Assembly (NCBI RefSeq): GCF_039537705.1
Contig: NZ_BAABBA010000011.1
Coordinates: 1-64,000 of the forward strand
Length of the DNA: 64,000 nucleotides
From: Georgenia daeguensis
GTDB taxonomy: Bacteria > Actinomycetota > Actinomycetes > Actinomycetales > Actinomycetaceae
Direction of reading: 5' to 3'
Positions 8,494 through 16,102 of this stretch are shown piece by piece. The notes below the pieces were generated by a model. The model saw only the letters and a program-made list of their open reading frames with translations. It was not told the origin of the DNA and ran no database searches. Each line of letters begins with the position of its first letter. Positions within the stretch are counted from its first letter, which is position 1. Position numbers and translations under genes: made by a program.

Positions 8494-9693
8494 TTAAGGC
8501 ACGTCCGCCTGGACCAGCGTTCCCGAGCCGTGCCCGTGAAGGTGGCCCTCGTCGGCACGGACGAAGACGGCGTCGCCACATGTCAGCACCGTCGAGTCGT
8601 GCTCCGATTCGAGCTCAATGCGGCCGTCGAGGCACAGCAAGATTCGTGGTCCGCGCCCCGGCAGCGGAAGGCCGTGACAGTCGGCGCCGTCGAGCGTGGT
8701 GACGGCGAGCTCGAAGTCCTCGACCGGGGCGTAGAACATGTGCGTCGCGCCGTGGAAGGTCTCGGGGGCGATGCGGATCGGCGGCGCTGCCACGTAGTCG
8801 ACGCACTCGAGCATCTCGGCCACGTCGACGTGCTTGGGCGTAAGACCCGCCCGCAGGACGTTGTCCGAAGCCGCCATGATCTCCACACCGAGTCCGGACA
8901 GGTACGCGTGCACGCCTCCGGCCGGGACGAACAGCGCGTCGCCGGGCTGCAGCGTGACGGGGTTGAGCAACAGGGAAACGACGACGCCCGGGTCGCCGGG
9001 GTAGGACTCGGCCAGGTGGACCACCGTCTCGTCCGCGCGCGGGGACGGTGACCAGTCCGCGAGCCGCCGGGCGCACGCGTCGGCGACAGCGTGAACCTGT
9101 TCGGGAGAGGGTCGGGTGGTGGTGTCGAGCAGATAGGTGAAGGCGGCCCGGACGCCGTCCGCCGTCGGGGCGGCCCGCAGCATGGCGTGAAGGTGCTGGG
9201 CGAGCGGAGGGTCGAGGCCCGCGAGGAGCTCTGCAGCGCGCCGCGGCGCACGGAACCCGCACATGGCTTGGAACGTGGTCAGGGCATAGACGAGCTCGGG
9301 CTTGTGGTTGGCGTCGCGGTAGTTGCGGTGCGGAGCGTCGAAGGGGATCCCCGCCGCGTTCTCGGCGACGAAGCGCTCCTGGGCCCGCTCACGGGTCGGG
9401 TGGACCTGGAGGGACAGCGGCTGGGCCGGGGCGATGAGCTTGAGCAGGTACGGCAGCTGAGCGCCGAACCGTGCGGCGACGTCCTCGCCGAGGGCTCCGA
9501 CCGGGTCGGCCGCCACGTGCGTGCGGAGGTCGACGTCGCCGTCGACGTCCGCCAGGCTGGCCGGACCGTCGGGGTGGGTGCCGAACCAGAGCTCGGCCAC
9601 CGGGCCGCCGGGCGGCTCGGTCTGCAGCAGTGACGGGATGGCGTCGACCGAGCCCCACGCATAGTCCCTCGCCACGCCTCGAATGCGCTGCAC
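8494..9693 (-). CDS. manA: Mannose-6-phosphate isomerase, class I
   Basis: 399 residues. It interconverts fructose 6-phosphate and mannose 6-phosphate, feeding GDP-mannose and hence the GDP-fucose made by the neighbouring gmd and fcl. Zinc-site motifs are present: LSLQVHPTRERAQERF, DANHKPELVYALT and VPAGGVHAYLSGLGVEIMAASDNVLRAGLTPKH. The GTG start at 9693 has AGGAGGGG seven bases upstream; the much longer in-frame extension to 9891 has no family resemblance. It is transcribed toward the exopolysaccharide cluster, so it is a separate unit. Confidence 0.95.
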   Translation of the reverse strand: MQRIRGVARDYAWGSVDAIPSLLQTEPPGGPVAELWFGTHPDGPASLADVDGDVDLRTHVAADPVGALGEDVAARFGAQLPYLLKLIAPAQPLSLQVHPTRERAQERFVAENAAGIPFDAPHRNYRDANHKPELVYALTTFQAMCGFRAPRRAAELLAGLDPPLAQHLHAMLRAAPTADGVRAAFTYLLDTTTRPSPEQVHAVADACARRLADWSPSPRADETVVHLAESYPGDPGVVVSLLLNPVTLQPGDALFVPAGGVHAYLSGLGVEIMAASDNVLRAGLTPKHVDVAEMLECVDYVAAPPIRIAPETFHGATHMFYAPVEDFELAVTTLDGADCHGLPLPGRGPRILLCLDGRIELESEHDSTVLTCGDAVFVRADEGHLHGHGSGTLVQADVP

Positions 9694-9947
9694 GACGTTC
9701 CCCCTCCTGCGATCTGCCCTCCCGGGCATGCTAACCGGACGCGATCGTTCTTTTTCGGCGCGACCATGAGACGCCGCACACTTCCGGCGGCCGGTTCCCA
9801 GAAGTTGCGACTCATTTCTCCTCCCGGCCGACGCTTTTCGTCCGTAGAATCGGTATGTGCCGCACGGCCGCCCAGCGGCGACGGCGCACACCCCCTGACT
9901 GGCAGGCGAACCGGCCTGTGCGTGCCCCTGAGGAGTTCGACGTTCAG

Positions 9948-10319
9948 ATGATCATTGCGGTCGCGTCAGTCCGGGCCAACGGCCGCCGAGCGTTCGCCAC
10001 CTTGGCCGCGCTGCTGCTGTCCGCCCTCGCCGTCGTCGCCCTCTCCGCCCCCTCGTCCGCCGTCGCCATCCAGGGCACCGAGGCCGAAAGCGTCGCGGGC
10101 GCCGAGGCGTCTGTCGTGTCCAACGGGCTGACCACCGGTCCGCCCGAGGCGCGGGTCATCGTCAGCAGCGCCGCGTCCGCCGGCTCGGGTGCCGCCGCCA
10201 TCGTCAGTGGCGCCGTGCTGCTCGCGGCCGGCGCCTACGCCGTCGGCCGGTGGCAGCAGGACCAGCGCTTCGCCGCGCAGCCCGTCACGTGGGGATCGTC
10301 CTTCACGGACCAGGCCTGA
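9948..10319 (+). CDS. Small exported or membrane protein of unknown function
   Basis: 123 residues; I do not recognise the family. After MIIAVASVRANGRRAF a hydrophobic segment (about residues 16-34) ends in APSSAVA, a plausible signal peptide. A second hydrophobic segment, GSGAAAIVSGAVLLAAGAYAVGRW, lies near residues 82-105 and is followed by a short charged tail (QQDQRF...). This suggests an exported protein anchored near its C-terminus, or a two-pass membrane protein. AGGAG at 9931-9935 lies 12 bases before the ATG, somewhat far. It is divergent from manA across a 254-bp gap with no other gene. Confidence 0.55.
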   Translation: MIIAVASVRANGRRAFATLAALLLSALAVVALSAPSSAVAIQGTEAESVAGAEASVVSNGLTTGPPEARVIVSSAASAGSGAAAIVSGAVLLAAGAYAVGRWQQDQRFAAQPVTWGSSFTDQA

Positions 10320-10364
10320 TCCCTCCCGCTGTCCTACAGGCCCGCGCTCGCGGAGCCGCGGTGC

Positions 10365-11546
10365 TCAGAACGGGCAGCGGCCCGCGAGGATCGTCCGGGC
10401 GTTCCTCTGGTCCGCCGGGGTGACGCTCACCCACGGCTTCGTGGTTCCCTGGAGCGCGTCCGCGAGGGCGTTCGCGAGCTGCTCGAGCCGCGGCAGGTCC
10501 ATACGCCCGCAGGCCTTGTACTGCATCGAGTGACCCACCTCGTGCCAGGCGGTGTGCTCCTTGCGTGCGGTCGACCAGCCCGCCATGCGCGTGTTCGAGA
10601 TCCAGATGTACGAGCGGTCTAGCCCGAAGCAGCCGGCGGCGGTGGGGGAGCACCTCTCGGGGCGGGGCGAGTAGCGGACCGACATGCCGTAGGCGGCGGC
10701 GATGCGCTCGATCCCGTTCCGGGGTGCCGGGATGGCGTCCCGACGGCGGAGCCCGAGCGAGTCCTTATTATCGCCGTTCCAGTCGCCGACGAGCGCGGCG
10801 TCGGCCGCCCGGCCGTAGTTGGCCCTGAAGTTCGCCGGGCCGGCGCTCAGCGCGTTCCTCACGTAGTAGGCGTTGCCGCGGCGAACGGCGAGAGTGTCGC
10901 GGCCGTAGCCGTCCCAGTCGCCCACGAGGACCGTGTCGCTCGGTCGGCCGTACGCGAACGTGAGCTCCGGTGGGCCGGTGAGGCGGTTCTTGACGTAGAA
11001 GACGTTGCCCCGGCGCACGGCGAAGGAGTCCTTGCCGTCCCCGTCCCAGTCGCCGACCAGGACGACGTCGCCGACGCGCCCGTAGGTGATCGTGCGGTCT
11101 GCCCGGCCGGAGCACGGCGTGTTGCTGAGCATGATGGTGTTGCCGCGCCGCACGGCGAGGGTGTCGGTGCCGTTGCCGTCCCAGTCGCCGACGAAGGCCT
11201 CGTCGTTGGCCCGGCCGAAGACCTGGTAGCAGCGCCCGAGGGCGTAGGTGGCGCGGCGGCGGTACACCACGGTGTCCCGGCCGTCGCCGTCGAAGTCGCC
11301 GGTGTAGACGCGGTCGTAGTGGTTGCCGGTGACGACGGTGGTGTCGTGGGCGGCGTCCCACCCGTTGTTGAGCAGGTAGGTCTTCCCCGTGGGGCCGCGC
11401 GTGGCCGGGTTGCGGGCCGCCGGATCGTCCACCGACCCGCCGCGGAACGCCGCGGCCGGCCCGGCCACGGAGAGAAGCAGGGCGATCGTCGCGACGACGA
11501 CGCCGAGGAGTCTGCGCTGCGGCCGCCGAGCGGCGTGGTGCTCCAT
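10365..11546 (-). CDS. Secreted FG-GAP/VCBS-repeat protein with a C-terminal HEVGH motif
   Basis: 393 residues. A signal peptide (RRLLGVVVATIALLLSVAGPAAA, to about residue 33) is followed by five repeats with a D-x-D-G-D/N-G type calcium loop (FDGDGRD near 85, WDGNGTD near 122, WDGDGKD near 167, WDGYGRD near 211, WNGDNKD near 256), spaced about 37-46 residues and each followed by a RRGN-type strand. This is FG-GAP-like and should fold as a partial propeller. Residues 280-393 form a separate domain with HTAWHEVGHSMQY (HEVGH at 335-339), the zinc-binding motif of gluzincin-type peptidases, and four cysteines. It may be a small secreted metallopeptidase carried by calcium-binding repeats. The third zinc ligand is not evident, so activity is unproven. 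Confidence 0.75.
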   Translation of the reverse strand: MEHHAARRPQRRLLGVVVATIALLLSVAGPAAAFRGGSVDDPAARNPATRGPTGKTYLLNNGWDAAHDTTVVTGNHYDRVYTGDFDGDGRDTVVYRRRATYALGRCYQVFGRANDEAFVGDWDGNGTDTLAVRRGNTIMLSNTPCSGRADRTITYGRVGDVVLVGDWDGDGKDSFAVRRGNVFYVKNRLTGPPELTFAYGRPSDTVLVGDWDGYGRDTLAVRRGNAYYVRNALSAGPANFRANYGRAADAALVGDWNGDNKDSLGLRRRDAIPAPRNGIERIAAAYGMSVRYSPRPERCSPTAAGCFGLDRSYIWISNTRMAGWSTARKEHTAWHEVGHSMQYKACGRMDLPRLEQLANALADALQGTTKPWVSVTPADQRNARTILAGRCPF

Positions 11547-11567
11547 CGCACCTCCCGGTCCGGGATG

Positions 11568-11595
11568 GTGCGGGCCCGGGGGGACGGGCCCGCAC
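11568..11595. terminator. Hairpin between the DUF4012 and FG-GAP genes
   Basis: GTGCGGGCCC (11568-11577) pairs perfectly with GGGCCCGCAC (11586-11595) around an 8-base loop. It lies about 130 bp after the DUF4012 stop and 22 bp before the FG-GAP start on the minus strand, so it may end the upstream transcript or structure the leader of the downstream one. There is no T run. Confidence 0.5.
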
Positions 11596-11728
11596 GGACA
11601 GGGAACCGCGCAGGACGGGTGCTCGGGACCATTGTCCCGGGGGCATCGCGGATGATCCTGCGCCCGCCCGCGGGGTGAGTGGCGTCACCCTCCAGGTGTG
11701 ACCCGAGCGAGGCGCTCCGGCGGCTGTC

Positions 11729-13504
11729 TCAGCCGCCGCAGCCAGCGGTCGAGAAGGTGAACGCGTCCTCGGCCGGACCGGGCGTCATCCGGGTGAGAAG
11801 TTCGCCGGGCAGGCCCGGAGCCAGCGCGATGTCGTAGCCGAGGGTCACCGACTCGCCCGGGCCCAGCCGCACCGTGTAGGCGCCGACCGCAAGGCCCTCG
11901 TGGAGCTGGGGGAGGTAGCTGGCGTCGTCCGCCGACGACCGGGCGTCCGTGATGGTCCCGCCGGTCGGCGCATACACGGTCACGGTGGTCTCCATCGCCC
12001 CCTTCGGCACGTAGTTGCCCGCGCCCGTGACGTAGTCCGGAAGGCTCGCGTAGTTCTCGGGCGCGTCCGAGCTGACGGTGACCTCGAGGGAGAGCTCGCG
12101 GGCGCCGTCGGGCCGGCAGCCGGCGGCCACCACCTCGGCCGCGACGCGCTGGTAGTAGCCGATCTTCGCGCCGTTGCGGTCGTTGAGGTAGACACCGACC
12201 ACGGGGGAGGCCCCGGTGTGCCCGCGCAGCTCGCCGCTCAGCGTGGTGCCGGCGAGCAGGCGCTGCTCGTCCTCGTGCGCCGACCAGGCCAGCAGCCGGC
12301 CCTGGTCCGCGGCGGTGTCCAGCGCTCGCATGACGCCTGCGGGGTCGGCGCCGCCGCCGAGCACGTGGTCGAAGATCGTCGCGGCTGCCGTCTCGAAGTA
12401 GGCGTCCTGGTCCGCCGGCTCCGGGAACCGGAGGTACACGTCGTTGAGCAGCGTCCGCGCGGTGTTCTGGGCGGTCAGCACGTCACCGGAGGGAAGGGTG
12501 ACGGGTCCGGTGGCGGCGAGGAGGTGCTGGAGGGCCCCGGGGTCGACGGAGAGGACGCCGTCGACCTCGGTCCGGGTCTTCTGGCGCCACATCTCCCGGG
12601 TCAGCTCGGCCGTGCGGGGAAAGTCCGGCGTGAAATTGACGTCCCCCATGTACTGGCCGAGCAGGGGGCTGTAGAGGCCCAGCTCCGAGTCCGTCAGCGG
12701 CAGCACCGGCTCCTCGAACTTCCCGAAGCCGCCCGCCGCGCGATGCTCGACCAGCTCGACCGCACCGTCCTCGGTGCGCAGATGGATCACCGCGCCGGTG
12801 ACCCCGCCCGTGGCGCGGGGCTCGGCGTTGTTCTGCACGAGCAGCAGGTAGTCGCGGGGGCCGTCCGCGCCCATCATCGCCGGCACTAGCCTGGCGGCGC
12901 GGGCGGCGGTGTCGCTCAGCGCCCGCATGGTGTCCACTTGCCCGGCGAGGCGGGCGAGCCGGTCGCGCAGCGGCTCGGCCAGCGCGGCGGCGTCGATGCC
13001 CTCCACGCGCGCGTCGGCCTCGGCGAGGGCCTGGGCCGCGGACGTCAGGTGCGGGGCGGCGTCCGCCAGCGGGGCGACGTCCACCCGGCCCTCCATCGGC
13101 GCGAGGCTCGCGGGGTCGACGGCGGCGACCGCCCCGAGCAAGTCCTCGAGCGGGCCGGAGGCGAGGTCGTCGGCGACGACGGACACCGTCCGCACCGCCT
13201 CGACGTTGGGGCCGAGGGCGGGCACCCGGGCCGCCAGCCACCAGTGCGGGCCGTGCAGCGCCTCGCGCGCCGTCGCGGCGTCGGCCCGCATCCGGGCCGC
13301 CCGCTCCCCGGCGCCCTCGACGTCGCCGGCGACGACCCGCTCCTGCAGCGCCGTCGCCCCCTCGGCCACGGCGGTCAGCCGGGCGTACGCGGTCCGGGCG
13401 TCGAGCGCGAGGGCGACGCCGGTGACCACCGTCAGCGCCAGGAGGGCGACGGCGGTCCAGACGATGGGGCGTCGGCGACGGCGGATGCGCTTCTGCGGCG
13501 GCAT
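11729..13504 (-). CDS. DUF4012 membrane-anchored extracellular protein
   Basis: 591 residues. A basic N-terminus (KRIRRRRRP) precedes one membrane segment (about residues 14-34). The extracellular part contains DYLLLVQNNAEPRATGGVTGAV, the DUF4012 signature, followed by FGKFEEPVLPLTDSEL, VNFTPDFPRTAELTREMW and VDGVLSVDPGALQHLLAATGPVTLPSG. The region after the membrane segment (residues 35-190) is rich in alanine and charged residues and probably helical. Such genes often sit next to actinobacterial exopolysaccharide clusters; the function is unknown. It lies downstream of the gene at 13571 on the same strand, separated by a strong hairpin. Confidence 0.85.
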   Translation of the reverse strand: MPPQKRIRRRRRPIVWTAVALLALTVVTGVALALDARTAYARLTAVAEGATALQERVVAGDVEGAGERAARMRADAATAREALHGPHWWLAARVPALGPNVEAVRTVSVVADDLASGPLEDLLGAVAAVDPASLAPMEGRVDVAPLADAAPHLTSAAQALAEADARVEGIDAAALAEPLRDRLARLAGQVDTMRALSDTAARAARLVPAMMGADGPRDYLLLVQNNAEPRATGGVTGAVIHLRTEDGAVELVEHRAAGGFGKFEEPVLPLTDSELGLYSPLLGQYMGDVNFTPDFPRTAELTREMWRQKTRTEVDGVLSVDPGALQHLLAATGPVTLPSGDVLTAQNTARTLLNDVYLRFPEPADQDAYFETAAATIFDHVLGGGADPAGVMRALDTAADQGRLLAWSAHEDEQRLLAGTTLSGELRGHTGASPVVGVYLNDRNGAKIGYYQRVAAEVVAAGCRPDGARELSLEVTVSSDAPENYASLPDYVTGAGNYVPKGAMETTVTVYAPTGGTITDARSSADDASYLPQLHEGLAVGAYTVRLGPGESVTLGYDIALAPGLPGELLTRMTPGPAEDAFTFSTAGCGG

Positions 13505-13526
13505 GGCGTCCTCTCGGGCACGGGAC

Positions 13527-13558
13527 GCAGGCCCCCGCGAGTGCTCGCGGGGGCCTGC
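13527..13558 (-). terminator. Strong hairpin after the surface-protein gene
   Basis: A perfect 15-bp inverted repeat: GCAGGCCCCCGCGAG (13527-13541) and CTCGCGGGGGCCTGC (13544-13558), 13 bp after the stop of the minus-strand gene at 13571. The central two bases force a slightly larger loop. It should end that transcript or attenuate DUF4012 expression. Confidence 0.75.
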
Positions 13559-13570
13559 GCCGTGGGTGGG

Positions 13571-14179
13571 TCAGGAGTCGAGCGAGAGGCGCCGGCGCGC
13601 GACGAAGAACGCACCCGCGCCGGCCACCAGCAGTCCGCCGGCTCCGAGAGCCACCGGGTGGGTGCCACCGGGCGTGGCCACGTCGCCCGCGGCAGCGGTC
13701 GAGGCGGCGTCGGTGCCCGCGGCCTCGGCGGTGGCGGCGCCGGCGGTGGTGACCACAGCCTCCTGCACCGTCCGGCCGTCGGCGTCGAGCGCGGCGAGCT
13801 TGTAGGTGCCCGCCTCGTTGAGGGTGACGTCGAAGGTGGCGACGTCGCCCTGCACCTGCGGCGCGAACGCCTGGGCCCCCGCCACCTCGATGCCGTCGAC
13901 GACGACGCTGCCACCGTCGGCGGTGACCAGGATGACCTGCAGGTTGACCACCGAGCCGGCCTCCGGGCCGGAGATGGTGATCTGGAACGGCACGCCCGGG
14001 CTCACCTGCGGCGGCACGTTGATGTCCTGGCCGGGCCCGGGGTAGCCCCCGAAGCGCGGCGCGGAGTGGCGGTCGTGCCACGGCCCCTTCGGGTCGTTGC
14101 CGGGCTCGGCGAAGGCGGCGCTCGGCGCCGCGACGATCGCAGCGGCGATCGCTGCGGTGGCAATTGTTCGGCGAATCAT
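13571..14179 (-). CDS. Exported protein with a C-terminal membrane anchor
   Basis: 202 residues; no named family recognised. MIRRTIATAAIAAAIVAAPSAAFA is a clear signal peptide with an AFA cleavage site. Residues 40-135 look like an Ig-like or carboxypeptidase-regulatory beta-sandwich (FQITISGPEAGSVVNLQVIL, ATFDVTLNEAGTYKLAALDADGR). A low-complexity Ala/Thr/Gly linker follows, then a hydrophobic segment (PVALGAGGLLVAGAGAFFVA) and a basic end RRRLSLDS. This is the layout of surface-anchored proteins, but no LPxTG-type motif is present, so sortase attachment is uncertain. The start at 14179 is favoured over the longer reading because the signal peptide begins there. Confidence 0.6.
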   Translation of the reverse strand: MIRRTIATAAIAAAIVAAPSAAFAEPGNDPKGPWHDRHSAPRFGGYPGPGQDINVPPQVSPGVPFQITISGPEAGSVVNLQVILVTADGGSVVVDGIEVAGAQAFAPQVQGDVATFDVTLNEAGTYKLAALDADGRTVQEAVVTTAGAATAEAAGTDAASTAAAGDVATPGGTHPVALGAGGLLVAGAGAFFVARRRLSLDS

Positions 14180-14336
14180 CTGTCCCCCAGATATTCGTGA
14201 TTCGGGCAGGAAAGCCGGGCGCCGACGGGTGCCCGGTCCTCTCGACGGTATGCCCGGCCGGGGCCGCGGGGGTAGCCAGATATGGGGATAGCCGTCCGAA
14301 TTCACCAACTGTTCACCGAGGGCACCGAGGAAACAG

Positions 14337-14377
14337 CGACGGCGGCCCGCATCCGGAAGGATTGCGAGCCGCCGTCG
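14337..14377 (-). terminator. Hairpin downstream of the fumarylacetoacetase-family gene
   Basis: CGACGGCGGC (14337-14346) pairs with GCCGCCGTCG (14368-14377) around a 21-base loop, 45 bp after the stop at 14422. Loop length and lack of a T run make it moderate. The rest of the 242-bp gap (14180-14421) shows no gene. Confidence 0.45.
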
Positions 14378-14421
14378 GTCGTCACGCGAAGGGTGCGCAG
14401 CCCCCACGCGTCAGCGCGTCG

Positions 14422-15246
14422 TCAGGAGGTCGCCACCACCCGGTTGCGCAGGGTGCCCAGACCGTCGATCGAGGTCTCGATGACGTTGCCGTCCTGCAGG
14501 AACCGCTTGGGGTCGCGGGCGAAGCCCACGCCGTCGGGCGTCCCGGTGGCGATGACGTCGCCGGGCCGGAGCGTGACGATGGTGGAGACGTAGGAGATGA
14601 TCGCCGCCGGCCCGAAGACGAGGTCGGCGACGGTCGACTCCTGCATGGTCTCGCCGTCGACGACGGTGCGGATGGCGGCGTCGCCGTCCAGCTCCTCAGG
14701 GGTGACCAGCGCGGGACCGACCGGGGTGCTGTTCTCCCAGGTCTTGCCCTGGAGCCACTGCGGGGTGCGGAACTGGTACCCGCGCATCGAGATGTCGTTC
14801 AGCACCGTGTACCCGGCCACGTGCTCGAGCGCGTCCGACTCGGCGATGCGACGGCCGGGCCTGCCGATCACGATGGCGAGCTCGGCCTCCCAGTCGATCC
14901 AGGCGTCCTCGGGCGGGAGCTCGATGTCGTCGTGGGCGCCGATGAGCGAGTCGGCGTACTTGGCGAAGAGGGTGGGGTGCTCCGGCAGCTGGGAGCCCAT
15001 CTCGAGGATGTGCCGGCGGTAGTTCTGGCCGACGCACACGATCTTCCCCGGCCGTGGGACCAGCGGCGCCAGGTCGGCGCCGTCCACGGCGTGCGTGGTG
15101 CCCGCCGCCTCGGCCGCGACGCGCTGCCAGCTCGGGTCCTGCAGGAGGGTGCCGACGTCGGCGAAACCGTCGATCTCGGTGTACGTCTCGCCGTCCTGTC
15201 GGGCGGCGACCGTGCGGTCGGGCAGGCGGAGCGTGGAGATTCTCAT
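14422..15246 (-). CDS. Fumarylacetoacetate hydrolase family protein
   Basis: 274 residues. Members of this fold hydrolyse or decarboxylate 2-oxo or 3-oxo acids, often products of aromatic or sugar-acid breakdown, with a divalent metal. KIVCVGQNYRRHILEMG holds the catalytic histidine region. The metal site is visible in DWEAELAIVIGRPGR (two glutamates, near residues 117-120) and in GYTVLNDISMRGYQ. STIVTLRPGDVIATGTPDGVGF is the usual C-terminal signature. It is the second gene after the GntR regulator (31-bp gap, same strand), suggesting the regulator controls its own operon plus the divergent symporter and oxidase. The exact substrate cannot be read from sequence. Confidence 0.9.
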   Translation of the reverse strand: MRISTLRLPDRTVAARQDGETYTEIDGFADVGTLLQDPSWQRVAAEAAGTTHAVDGADLAPLVPRPGKIVCVGQNYRRHILEMGSQLPEHPTLFAKYADSLIGAHDDIELPPEDAWIDWEAELAIVIGRPGRRIAESDALEHVAGYTVLNDISMRGYQFRTPQWLQGKTWENSTPVGPALVTPEELDGDAAIRTVVDGETMQESTVADLVFGPAAIISYVSTIVTLRPGDVIATGTPDGVGFARDPKRFLQDGNVIETSIDGLGTLRNRVVATS

Positions 15247-15277
15247 GCGGGTGTTCCTCGGGTCGGGGTTGCGGTGG

Positions 15278-15967
15278 TCAGATCTTGAGGTCGTCGCAGC
15301 CCATGCCGGACCGGATGTGGTCGACGAGGAGCTGCGCGATGTCGTCGGGGTCCTGCTGGGCCGCGCAGCGCTCCAGCGTCTGGAGCAGCTCCTCGTGGGG
15401 GAGGAGGCTGCCGGCCTTGCGCGGGGCGTCCTCGGAGAGGCGCTGCCACGCGAGGATGATCTGGTCGACCAGCTCGTCGTACTTGGCCAGCAGCCGCCCG
15501 ACGCCGGAGGCGCGGACCAGGGCGCGGTGGAAGAGCCAGTCGGCGGCGTCGAGGCCGGCGTCGGAGCGTTCCTCCCAGGCGAGGCGCATCTGCGCCAGGG
15601 CCTCGTGCATCTCTGTGACGTCCCGGCCCTGGGCGACGACGACGCGGGCCGCCGTCGTCTCGATCGCGATCCGCAGCACGGCCAGCTCGAGCAGGTCCTC
15701 CTCGGCGAAGGACTTCACCCGGTAGGGCTTGTTGGCGGTCTTCTCGACGAGGCCGGACTGCTCCAGCAGGCGCAGCGCCTCGCGCACGGGGGCGCGGCTG
15801 ACGTTCATCTTGGTGGCGAGCACGGAGTCGCGCACCTGTTCTCCGGCCTTGATCTGGCCGCCGAGGATGGCGTCGCGGATCTGCTCCCGAACCGTCGCCA
15901 CCAGGCTGCCGGGGCGGATCGGGCTGAAGACGTCGGCGGTCTCCTGCGGCTGGGTGGGGGTGCGCAT
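15278..15967 (-). CDS. GntR-family regulator, FCD subfamily (FadR-like)
   Basis: 229 residues. The N-terminal winged helix (about residues 20-85) reads VREQIRDAILGGQIKAGEQV, then LATKMNVSRAPVREALRLLEQSGLV, the GntR signature. The C-terminal all-helical FCD domain has ELAVLRIAIETTAARVV and conserved histidines (LFHRALVRASG, LLPHEELLQTLERC, LLVDHIRSG), which usually bind a metal with a carboxylic acid effector. It probably senses a hydroxy or oxo acid handled by the four genes around it. The start at ATG 15967 places the palindrome at 15995-16014 just upstream, so autoregulation is likely. Confidence 0.9.
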   Translation of the reverse strand: MRTPTQPQETADVFSPIRPGSLVATVREQIRDAILGGQIKAGEQVRDSVLATKMNVSRAPVREALRLLEQSGLVEKTANKPYRVKSFAEEDLLELAVLRIAIETTAARVVVAQGRDVTEMHEALAQMRLAWEERSDAGLDAADWLFHRALVRASGVGRLLAKYDELVDQIILAWQRLSEDAPRKAGSLLPHEELLQTLERCAAQQDPDDIAQLLVDHIRSGMGCDDLKI

Positions 15968-15994
15968 GCCGGAGAGTGTGCCACGCCACAGTCC

Positions 15995-16014
15995 GTGTTG
16001 ACGACTGTCGACAC
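15995..16014. promoter_or_regulatory. Palindromic operator, probably for the GntR regulator
   Basis: GTGTTGAC-GACT-GTCGACAC: two 8-bp arms with a single mismatch. It lies between the divergent GntR (start 15967) and MFS (start 16103) genes and covers the -35 box of the rightward promoter, as expected for a repressor site. Confidence 0.65.
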
Positions 16015-16027
16015 TTGCTTCTAGGGT
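15998..16027 (+). promoter_or_regulatory. Probable promoter of the symporter-oxidase operon
   Basis: TTGACG (15998-16003), 18-base spacer, TAGGGT (16022-16027), about 75 bp before the MFS start. The -35 box lies inside the palindrome at 15995-16014. Confidence 0.5.
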
Positions 16028-16102
16028 TGCGCGGCACCGGGACCAACGTCCCGCTGACCCTGACCCCGACGGCGCCCCCGCGTCCTCACACGAAGGCCAA
16101 CG

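Noticed and set aside
10320..10364. Terminator between the convergent genes at 10.3 kb
   Set aside because: The short pairings in this 45-bp gap are weak and overlap the stop region; no clear stem-loop.
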